A program made the position numbers and the translations under genes. A stretch of 64,000 nt of DNA from Rhynchosporium graminicola (lineage: Eukaryota; Ascomycota; Leotiomycetes; Helotiales; Ploettnerulaceae): assembly GCA_900074885.1 (NCBI GenBank), contig FJUW01000062.1, positions 62,001-126,000 on the forward strand. Direction: 5' to 3'. Position 1 is the stretch's first letter; each line of letters starts with the position of its first letter. Under the pieces are notes generated by a model. The model did no database searches, was not told the origin of the DNA, and worked only from the letters and a program-made list of their open reading frames with translations. Below, piece after piece: positions 11,545 through 21,701 of this stretch.

Positions 11545-13498
11545 TCAGGCTCTGTAAAACTTCTCCTCGTTGTCAAGTCTTACGTCATCCTTCTCTCCGC
11601 GATCATCTATGCCTTCTAGCTGGCTGATTGGCGAGATACCTAGCCTGGCCGCTTCTTCCGCATTGAATGTGCCGAAGTAGTCAACGTTATCAATCTCCCC
11701 AATGCCCTGTGGCAACGCGAAGCGACACAATATATGGTACACAGTTGCGCTGATAACAAGACCGAGAGGAAAAGCAAGGTAGAACATCTTCATGCATACA
11801 TCCGGTACATCAACATCCGGGTTAACATTGGCAATGAAGCCTGGTAATTGAGGAGCCCAGCCCACACACCAAGCGACAAACGCGCGTGGGTTAACTCCTT
11901 TCCAGAAGTAATATATCCCACTGGGACTGGGGCTATACATATCGGACAACTTGACCTTGCGTTGACGAATGAGAAAGTAGTCAGTGATCTGAATTCCGCA
12001 CACTATGACGGACAAAAATTAGCAAGTCTTTTGCGTTTGGTTGCGAGGACTGAGTAATAATGTTCGGGACTCAGAATATCCATACTCATGATCTGACATA
12101 TCCATTCCGATAAGAGCTGGATAGGGTACTCACTGGGTCCAAGAAACACAGAGTATGCTCCCATAACAGAAATGAATGTTCCAGCGGAGGCAAGAAGCTG
12201 CCATGGGCACATCACTATAGAGAGAACGAGCGCAATATATGCTCCTCGTCGGATGTTGAGATACTTGGGCAGCAACCCAGCAAGATCCATGCCAGCAGAA
12301 AAGGAATTGTCAATGGTATTGATAGCAAGTTGACAAATGACGAGTCCAACACCAGCGAAGAAAACAGCAGCCCGCGTCCCAGAGGAGTAACTATCATCGA
12401 GCCATCTTTAAAACGTTAGCCAAGAGATGACTCATGAATGAACAGGGTACAGACCTGAGGAGTACGTCAGGAGGATTCCAGTAAGCCTCGCCATACAACT
12501 TCAAGCTCGCAGAACTAGACAAGCAGCCAAAAAGCGGAAGAATAGTGCCCAAAGTGATAATTGAGAACCATTGTCCGAAAACTTGATCGCCTGGCTTGCG
12601 AGCGAAACGTGAATAATCACTCTGGTTTGCTAAAACATGTCAGCGTTGTGTTTCAGTACTTAAGATGGCATGCGGAGAGGAAAGGACTTGGGTTTGGAAC
12701 TTGACACCATCCAGTTTTGGCAGACATACTTAGACCAACAGCGATACCACCTATAACGGTCGTAACACCTTGTGTGATTGCCCAACCAAGAGCACTCGAG
12801 CTTTGTGCAGTCGCAGGTGCTGATAGCAGAGGACCACCACCTCGAGCAGCCGCAAGGAGGTAGATCATCATGGAAACCAAAGTGGTGAGCGAGATCCCAT
12901 TCATGACAAACAGAAGTTTTGCTGTTTTCTCTGGCTTGACGTAAAGAATTGGAACTGTAATCATATTGTAGACAACCCAACCGAGGAAACGTGAAGTGGT
13001 AGTATTTGCAGACTCTGGCAAAGTGTTTTTCAGATGCATGAAAGATGGAAACATGGCGCTTAGTACTGCTGAAACACAGAGTCCTCCAGTCCAGCTCTGT
13101 ACTGCAAACCAGGTCAAACTCAGTATAATCCGTTGAATAATGATAAGGTATGCCCCATATATGCCCCAGATTCCGCGGGACATCACAGGAAACCCGATAT
13201 GCCATTTTGCTCCGATTGCTCCATTGCACAGAGCCACGGCAGCGACGATAAACTTTCCAAGGATGACTGCGATCATGGTCTGCCACACCGATAATCCAAC
13301 AGCAACGAGAGATGAACCGAGTTGCCAATTACCCAGAGCGATCTGATTAATAGCCCAGAATGAGATGAAAGCCATGGTATTCCAAGTTCTGCGGTGTGGA
13401 GGGAGTGGTCGAATATCATCGTTGATCCAGACCGAAACCTCATCGCCGCTGTTTGTCGAAAGTGTAACAAACTCTACAGCTCTCTTTCGCAGAGACAT
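11545..13498 (-). CDS. NCS1 nucleobase/hydantoin/allantoin-type permease
   Basis: Four exons, 13498-12730, 12629-12455, 12405-12134 and 12002-11545, give 557 residues, the normal length for NCS1 transporters (Fur4/Dal4/uridine-allantoin-uracil group). The start is ATG at 13498, followed soon by WINDDIRPLPPHRRTW, a typical NCS1 N-terminal cytosolic motif, then GNWQLGSSLVA (TM1), GFPVMSRGIWGIYGAY (substrate-site loop) and, across the first intron, GLTNQSDYSRFARKPGDQ, the conserved NQSDYSR motif of TM6. A later segment, GAYSVFLGP joined to CGIQITDYFLIRQRK, matches the family's loop before TM9-10. The protein is a plasma-membrane cation symporter for a purine, pyrimidine, allantoin or hydantoin (family knowledge; exact substrate unknown). 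It is divergent from a hydantoinase-type enzyme, which favours a cyclic-amide nitrogen source. Confidence 0.9.
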
Positions 13499-14501
13499 CG
13501 CGGCGGCGGAAAGAGACAGGCAATTCAAACTGAGGAATTTCCGAGTAACGTGGTTCGATCCAAGCAGGCAGAGTAATAATTCGGAAGTGTTTTATTGAAG
13601 GGAAGCGAGAGGGAGAGCTAGATGACCTTATAGACTGCTCGCATCCTAGCATGTTCCATATCATGATGGACATCGCTCAGTCAAAGATAGACAAAGGACT
13701 GTTGCTGAACTCTGTATAATTATCGTTGCAATCATTTCCAGTAGGTTTGTTGCCAGACTACTTTGGGCTTTACCGAACCGATCCAATCCACTAAGTGAGG
13801 CCCTGCGGCCCAGACAGTTGATTGGTCTATCGTAGCTATCATCCCTATCATCCCTATCGATCCCTATCTTTCTCCCCAACTTGATTCCAACCCTCATCCC
13901 CGGATCCAGGATCCATCCCACTTTCGGATGTCGACTAAACTTAAAGTCTATACTCAAATCACGCGAGGGTGACTGTTTTCGCGTCGTTATGCATTGATTT
14001 CATTGGCTCTAAAAGGCCGGTACGAGCGACACAACCCAAGCAGGAGGTTACTCGCTGGGGGTGTCATGGATTCTGAACATGGAGCTGCCCTACGAAACGC
14101 ACTACAATAGAAGAAGGTTCAGCGTTCAACACGTCTTGCCGTGATCTCATGGCATCTGGATATGAATGTCTGATTGTTGGCGGGGCATTCTGTCAAATCT
14201 ACCTATCTACCTATCTTAGAAGTAGCAGTTCCTCCTCCTAACTGGCTGCAAGTACCTTTTCCCTGCCTATCGTTCCTCATTCCGTTCCTGCATGATCCTA
14301 TCTTCGATTCGCCATAATGCCGAATGGATTCCCCATGGTTACCATGATCTCCATTGTTCCATTTATTCACAACTCATTGTTCGCTGACGGGACGTTTTCT
14401 TTTCTGTTTTCATATCCTACATCTAGCCGGAATATCTTCCATTAGTTAGGTCAAATTTCTTGGTCTTTACCTTTCACACTTGTACTTGGCCTCGATCAAA
14501 A
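13499..14501. promoter_or_regulatory. Shared divergent promoter rich in GATA-factor sites
   Basis: This 1,003-bp gap separates the NCS1 permease (-) and the hydantoinase gene (+). It holds about ten matches to HGATAR, the AreA/NIT2 nitrogen GATA-factor site (as YTATCD on the + strand): one near 13685, five inside 13828-13870 within a short CATCCCTAT-type tandem repeat, two in CTACCTATCTACCTATCTTA at about 14202-14219, and single sites at about 14268 and 14292. Nitrogen catabolite control of both genes is inferred from this, not shown. No other gene is visible in the gap. Confidence 0.5.
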
Positions 14502-17500
14502 ATGAGCTCTGTTCAAATGGAGCGCTCACTGCGCATCGGAGTCGATGTCGGAGGCACAAACACTGATGCTGTAATTATGAATATGGGAGGGGCTGATGGA
14601 CCGGATCGTGGAATCATGGCTTTTCACAAATGCCCGACCACAAGCCCAAATGTCACGGATGGAATCGAGTCAGCCGTAAGAAACGTTCTGGAGCAGGCCG
14701 GAGACTGTCGTTCAGACGTACATTGCCTCGTTATTGGAACCACGCATTTTCTCAATGCTATCATTGAAAATGACACTCGACGCCTCTCCAAGGTCGCCGT
14801 TGTTCGCCTGTCTAAAAGCTTCACCAAAGAGATCCCACCATTTTCCGATTTTCCACCACGATTGAAATCGATCCTACATGGCTATACTGGCTACGTAGAT
14901 GGGGGTCTGAGTATTGACGGAGCGCAAGAAGCACCGATAGTGGAAAGCCAGGTCATATCTGAGTGCCAGAAAATCAAAGCCCTTGGGCTTACGTCTGTTG
15001 TGATCTGTGGAGTATTCTCCCCCATCGATAAACACTATCGGCAGGAGGCCTGTGTCAGAGACATCATGATGCGAGAACTACCCGGAATCGACATTGTGTG
15101 TTCCTCGGAAGTCTCAAACATCGGCTTTCTGGAGAGGGAGAACGCAGCAATTCTGAACGCGTCGATTCTCAATTTTGCTCGACGGACAATTCGTGGATTT
15201 CAAACGGCGATGAAACGTCTTGGCCTATCGTGCGCTCTTTTCATCTCTCAAAACGATGGAACTGTCATTGATGCTGCCAATGCGGCACGCTTCCCAATCA
15301 AGACCTTTTCGTCTGGCCCAACGAACTCAATGCGGGGTGCTGCATACCTCAGCTTGGAACACTTCGGTCACAAATCAGCAAAACGAACCTCTGCGATAGT
15401 TGTTGATGTTGGTGGAACCACTACAGATGTGGGGATCTTGCTACCTTCAGGATTTCCTCGTCAAGCTTCCGCGTATTCTTCAGTCGCTGGGGTGACTATC
15501 AATTTTGCAATGCCGCATGTCGAGTCTATTGGCCTTGGGGGTGGCTCTCTGATTCGCAAGTCAGAGTCTGGTGTTACAATTGGACCCGACTCTGTAGGAC
15601 ACAACCTGGTCCGGGAGGCGATGGTGTATGGTGGCCAGATACTTACTGCCACGGATATAGCAGTGGCATCAGGAAAGCTGGTTGGAGACCCTGATCTGGT
15701 TAGTGACCTGGCTAGCGACATCGTAGCCGACAGCCACAGCCGAATTAAGGATATGCTTGAGTCTGTCATCGATAAAGTGAAGTCATCTCCTGATCCCTTG
15801 CCTGTACTACTCGTTGGCGGAGGCTCTGTCATTTGCCCTCTGGAGCTCAACGGCGTCTCCGAAGTTATTCTTCCCAACTTCTTCTCCGTTGCCAATGCTG
15901 TGGGAGCCGCTATCGCTCGAGTCGGAGGCACAATTGACACGATCCGCAACATCAGCGACACATCTCTGGCAGAAATTCTGAAGCAGACCGATGAAGCAGC
16001 CGTACAAGAAGCCATCACTGCAGGCGCCCGTGCGGACACTGTTGAAATAGTCGAGAGGGATACTATCCCAGTACCATATGTCTCGGGACAAATTCGTGTG
16101 ATCGCTAGAGCCGTTGGGGATTTGTCAACCGCCGCATTGATCCCTTGCGACTTTGAGGAGACATACGCAGAAGAAGGCTTAAATTCAGTCCTGGAATGTC
16201 CGAAGTCTTCACAGCACTTGAGTGTGGACAAGGTGGAAATTGACATCGCAACCTACAGGCCGAAAGTCACCCGGAATGCTCTGACTGGAGTCCCCGAATG
16301 GTTTCTCTCAGAGATTGACATCGAGTTCTTAAGAGATGGCTGTTATATCCTCGGATGTGCTGGCGGGGGGTCACCGAAAGCTGAATACATCAAATTGAGA
16401 GACCAAATTCGAGATGGCAAGGAAATTCGCGTTATCGACCGCTCAGGGCTAGCAGAAGATGCTCGAGTTTATTGTAAGTGCAATTCATGGTACTTGATGT
16501 GAGCCAATGCTGATCAAGGCTCAGGGGGTGGTAACATGGGCTCACCTGCCGTTTCTGTCGAGAGGTTAAGTGGCACAGAAGTTCTCCAGGCTGTAGAAGA
16601 AATGATGGAATATCTTGGTCACGATACTTTTGATGCCGTTATGGGGTTAGAGATTGGAGGTGCAAATGGACTCGAGCCTCTTCTCATCGGATCTTCTCAC
16701 TCGTACGACCGGCCGATTGTTGATGCGGACTGGATGGGTAGGATTATACTCGCTTGATGTTTACTTCTTGCTAATCTGTTGCAGGACGTGCTTACCCCAC
16801 GTATTGGCAGACAACCCTCGCTGTCTACGAGAGTGGGCAGCTTATTCCATGCGCCATTGCCTCGGGCGACGGTAAGACTATATTCATGACCAAGTCACCC
16901 AATGATGAAATTGTTGATCGTGCCCTGCGCGCTTCCTGCTCAGAAATGGGTTCCCGGGTCGGCATGGCTGTCAAGCCCACTACCAAACAACGCATCGTAG
17001 ATTATGGAGTGACCAATACTTTGTCACTAGCCTGGCGTATCGGGCGTGCAGTGGCTCGATCGCGACAGACCTGTACTACATATACAGTTGTGGAGCAAAT
17101 TATTGATGAGATTGGCGGACCGTCATCTGCAAAGGTACTCTTCCGTGGCAAGATCATTGGTGTTGAGAGACGACTGTACAAAGGTCATTCTTATGGCGAG
17201 GTGATTATTCAACAATCCAAAGAAAGCGACGAAGAAGCGGAATCTACCTCTCCAGCGGTTGCAACAGGTGGAATTGTCAAGATTCCTTTCAAAAACGAGA
17301 ACATTTACGTTGAGCATGTTGCAGAGGACGGCTCGACGGAATATCTTGCGACGGTGCCAGATCTCATTTGCGTTCTGGATACTCAAACTGGACTGTCAAT
17401 TGGTGTTCCAGAATTTCGCTATGGCTTGATTGTTACTGTTCTTGGAATGGCATGTTCTCCGCGTTGGACTGACACAGAGCGGGGACTCGAATATGGTGGT

Positions 17501-17593
17501 CCAAAAGCCTTCGGCTACGATATGCCATATAATCCACTCGGTACCTATGTAGAACCAAAGAGTGTCGTTTTGGAGTTCTTAGATAAGCCCTAG
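14502..17593 (+). CDS. Hydantoinase/oxoprolinase-DUF917 fusion protein
   Basis: Exons 14502-16473, 16525-16737 and 16785-17593 splice in frame to 997 residues. The chosen ATG (14502) lies just before IGVDVGGTNTDAVI, the first phosphate-binding loop of the hydantoinase A/oxoprolinase fold; the second, VVDVGGTTTDVGIL, is at about residues 299-312, with a Gly-rich GLGGGSLIR segment after it. From about residue 600 a DUF917 domain follows (CYILGCAGGGSP, then WGGNMGSP and DADWMGRAYPTYWQT across the two short introns). Both domains in this order at about 1,000 residues is the known fungal architecture. Family members are ATP-dependent or metal-dependent enzymes acting on 5-membered cyclic amides such as hydantoins or 5-oxoproline; the substrate here is not proved. 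The neighbouring permease and regulator support a nitrogen-scavenging role. Confidence 0.9.
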
Positions 17594-18001
17594 ATCCACC
17601 AATATAAATTGAACTACTTTTACATAAATGGTTCCCGTTTGAGTCCTCCACCGTGTGTCTACATCAATCATTGAAGGACTGATTCAGGAGAGAAGAATAT
17701 TCCACAGTCGTGTCGCAGAATCATCAACGAGAATAAGAAATGGACTGAGAGGTTGTGAAGCAAGGCTTGAGTTTCACGTGACTGGGTATGCATCTCTTGC
17801 AATTTAGACTCAGCCCCACCCGTGGGGTCTATCTAATTCACCTCCGTAGAACACAAACACATCACTTCCACCGCTACCACATAGATGCATCGGCATATAC
17901 ACTACAGGTTTTTCATTCTTCCATGTTAATTATCGAATGCTCTATGGCATCATCAATAGTTATTCTTGTGGTCGCTCAATCACAACTTGCTTTCCCTCAG
18001 A

Positions 18002-20391
18002 ATGGAAGTTAGCAGTGTCAGTGGTAGTGACCGCGCCACTCTCACGAGAGGTCTCAAAGCGTATGAGGCCCATTTGTCTGCTTCTGATTTGATACGAAAC
18101 ACCCCAAGAGGCTGATATGTATATAACACAGATGCGCGCGGTGTCGGACAAAAAGAATAAAATGTCTTGGAGGTTGGTCGAAAAAGTAGCAATAAAAGTC
18201 GATTACTAACAAAAACACAGGTACGCCATGTCGGAATTGTTTATTGTCTCAAACCAACTGCATCTTTCCCGCCCGCAAAGGATCCAGAGCAGGTGTAGAA
18301 GCGCGCCCATTAGTTGGCCAATCTGACAGTTCTACCTCTCGTCAATCAAACTCTTACGAGAACGCTTTGGCGCCTCCAGCTCAATATCCTGGATACCGAC
18401 GTCCAGAAAAGCAATTTGGATCTCGACGGCAAGCATCAGTACAGCCACGTACCTATCGTGGGAACCCGTCCTGTCACACGTTCGTTGAGCAACTTATCGA
18501 GTGGACAAATATCCAACTTTCACATCTCCAAGATCTTAGCGTTATCAACTTCGGCCTCGGTACACCCTGGAACACCGTGTCTCCTACCACAATAGGTTCA
18601 GAAAGTCTAGATCTTGAGATATCTATCGACTGCGAGACCCACGCTGCTGCCACCGGCTGTCGTCTCAAGAAACCGATGAAGCTCCGCCTGCCTCCGTATA
18701 ATTACAGCATTCGTCTCATTGAGACACTTGAGCGCTTCATAGGTCAAGAACAGCATTATTTCTTAAGATACAGTCTTCGCAATAAAGTGCTCAGCATGCA
18801 TCAGAGTCCCGAGGCACCGGAAAGCAAAGCCCAAGGATGGCTTTGTCGATGGTTATCTTTGATAGCACTAGGTGAACTTTACTCCGGAAGGCAGATGTCA
18901 CAAGCCGATTCAGTGCCTCTGGAATCAAGAGATGATCCTCCAGGTGCGATGTATTACTTCAAAGCAGTATCACTTTTACAGGAGCTTGCTGAGAGTCCAG
19001 ATATCGAATATGTTGAGACACTATGCCTCCTGGCGCTTTATGCGTACTCCCTCAATAAGGTAAACACAGCATATATGTATGCTGGTGTCGCCATGAGAGC
19101 AGCACTGGCACTGGGTCTCCACAGAGATGTCAAGGATGGCATTGTTGACCGTAGGAGGACTTCTGATAAAGTTCGATGCGAACACGAGAAGAGAGTCTTT
19201 TGGAGTGTATATTATCTTGACTTGCACGTCTCTTGAAATCTCAGCTATCTCGTACATCGAGCTAATCAAGCTACAGAATGACAACCTCTGCCACGGGCCG
19301 TCCCTGGTTCGTTATCCCTAAACTCGAATACACCTCACTTCGTTTCTCAGTCATAACATCTCACTCAGTCTTTCTCGTCTCGGTCCAATTCCGATTCGAT
19401 AAAAATGCTGACATAGATTGTAGGGGAATACTTGATGGTGAAATCACTATAGATTTGCCTAGTTCTCTGACCTTGAATAGCAATGAAGCTTCGGAATTCT
19501 TTGACGAGACTGTGGCGAATGCTTACCTGGCAGTCATGAGACTCCGCAGTCAAGCGTACTCGGCGTTGTACGGCTACGCAGGAAAAGATTGTACGCCATT
19601 CTCGGATGTATCCTTTTTTGATCACGGACTCGATTCTCCATTGTCCCAAGCTCACCTAGACAAGATTCACGAATTTTATCTTGGCTTCAAAAGCTGGGAG
19701 GAGACCAACCCACCAGCTTTGAAGATCCAGTATTGCCATGATGGAACAATATCCAATCTCAATAGGACAACTGGCATGCTCTACTTGTCATTCTATCAGG
19801 TATTTCTCCATATCGACCTGTGGTGTTTGAAGCACTTAATAAGCGCACAGTGCATTCTGGTCATACTTCGTCCCGCTGTTGTTCAAGGCCATAACTACTG
19901 CTTCGAGCACGTGAATCAGGTTTACGGCAATTTCGCCACGAGTGAATGCCAAACTGGTCTTGAGGCGCTTCCACAAAGTATCAAGGACATGTGCGAGACC
20001 TCCTTTGATTTGGCAATAAAGATGGTAAGGATCTTGAGGTCAATGTGGGAGTTAAGTGTGCTCGGTAAGAACCCCGTAACTCAAGCACCCAGTGGCCAGT
20101 TCTCACATCCAAGCAGCACCATGCGCCTTTTTCGAAGCCAGCTTCACATTTACGGCGGGAATTGCCCTTTGTATGTCCAAGCACATATGCACTTCTAACG
20201 AAACTTACGGATCGTTGGGGGTGTTGGACACACAGTCTGCAAGCGTTTGTCAGGAAGCTTTAACAGCAACAACCGTGATCATGGATCACCAGATCTCAAG
20301 CGGCAATGTTGCTGCAGCAGATTATCGAAAATTATTGAAGCAACTGGAGACGAACTTGAGCAATTTGAATGGCGGACATTGGGGGTTATGA
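18002..20391 (+). CDS. Zn2Cys6 fungal transcription factor
   Basis: Seven exons, 18002-18060, 18132-18172, 18221-19223, 19277-19306, 19424-19799, 19851-20064 and 20117-20391, give 665 residues. The zinc cluster is split by two introns and only appears after splicing: Cys 21, 24, 31, 37, 40 and 47, spacing CX2CX6CX5CX2CX6C, with basic residues RTKRIK between. The middle homology domain (Fungal_trans) is clear: ALYAYSLNKVNTAYMYAGVAMR, ALGLHRD, RVFWSVYYLD, then GRP...GEITIDLPS. The gene follows the hydantoinase by 408 bp on the same strand, so a role as local regulator is plausible but inferred. Oddities: the intron 19224-19276 must use a GC donor to keep frame, and the 117-bp intron 19307-19423 is stop-free and in phase, so it could be retained. 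The model's middle is therefore less certain than its ends. Confidence 0.85.
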
Positions 20392-21701
20392 ACTTATGAT
20401 GGTAGCGACTCGTCGCTTGTCTTCCAACTGATAGCATTTTTGACGTGTGAAACTACTTGTTGACTTGCTTCTAATTTGAGCAAGAAATTCAGCCCAGCGA
20501 AGCGACATGGTCAATAGCCGCAGATTTGGCAGACCTTTGGATCACAGAATCGAGTTGTAAAATATTAAGTCGGTCGGTCTAAGACGCGTTGAAAGTCTAA
20601 ACCATGTAGATAAACTTGAAGCACTTTTGGCCATCAAAATCGGCGATATTAAGATAGGTAATTTAAATAATGCTAAAAGGAAGAAACTCGACTGATACCT
20701 TAAAGTATTATAAACGATTTATTTACCTTAGACTAGAAGATTTCGAAATCTGTAGAAAGTAACTACACTTAAAGAGAGATCAAAATTCCTATAAGTTAAT
20801 CAACAGGAGTTTTGTATGCTTCTCTGAGTAGTAGTCCCTCTAAACTTTTCAAGTATTGAGCTTATCAAGTCACATGAGTTCATCTCCCCACTGAAGTCTC
20901 CTATTAGTACTCTTATAGCTATGGGAGGTCCGATTGACAAATAGGAGAAATCGCCCAATTGAAGATCAGAGATCCTTCGACGAAAAGTGCGGAGGTGAAC
21001 GAGAACCTGAATATTGATATGGCTTGATTCAAAACCGCATAACGTTGAATACCTTGGGTGTGTAGGAGAATTCAATTAAGAAGGCCTAATCACAAGGCCA
21101 GTAGGAAGTCGTGTGAAAACTTGACGAATTCAGCAAAGCAATTGTTCAAACTCTTGTAAAAAGCTGAGTTCTAATATATTTGCTTCATCTTCGACGAGCT
21201 TCTGACGACTGGCCTATCACAAACACTACGGGCTTCCTAGTTTAGAAGTTCTCTTTGATGATCAATGAGATGTGCGTATTTTCTTCACGAAAGCTGCCCA
21301 AGCACGATTTCCCTTCAAAGTAATTGATTTCATCGATGTAATTCCACTGCGTAACTTTTTCCCACCAGCTTCGACTTCCCAACCGGGTATGAATGCAACG
21401 ACCTCCCCGCTACAGCAAGCTCCTAGATGTCGTTCCAAAAGAAATGCCAAACTCCGTAATTCCACTTTCAATGTCCCTTTGACGATGAATGAAGGGTAAT
21501 CCAATATCCGACTGTCCGACAGCCGCATCACAGCTGCAAGATAATTGACGCACAATAGCAAAGAAGTATAAGTGTTCAAGGATAATGGCGGGCTATCAAA
21601 CCCATCAGAAATACCCAAAATGAAGAGAACCATGCAGCTCCATCAGACCACCACTCCCAAAATCCAATCTAATTCCAAGAAACAAAGAAAAAGCCATGCA
21701 A
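20392..21701. other. Intergenic, AT-rich, no gene recognised
   Basis: Roughly 20540-20800 is AT-rich with many TA steps and looks like an old, mutated repeat, but no terminal repeats or domain could be traced. A 123-codon minus-strand frame at 21262-21633 has no recognisable motif and overlaps the expected 3' UTR of the neighbouring minus-strand gene; I do not support it as a gene. Confidence 0.4.

Noticed and set aside
15461..16246. 261-codon minus-strand frame
   Set aside because: It lies wholly inside the hydantoinase exon and has a Ser/Thr/Pro composition typical of an antisense shadow.
18132..18172. Start of the regulator at the ATG-containing frame near 18244
   Set aside because: That start would drop the zinc cluster; two upstream exons restore all six cysteines with correct spacing.
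21262..21633. 123-codon minus-strand ORF downstream of the fusion gene
   Set aside because: No recognisable domain, lies in the expected 3' region, and does not join in frame to the fusion gene's last exon.
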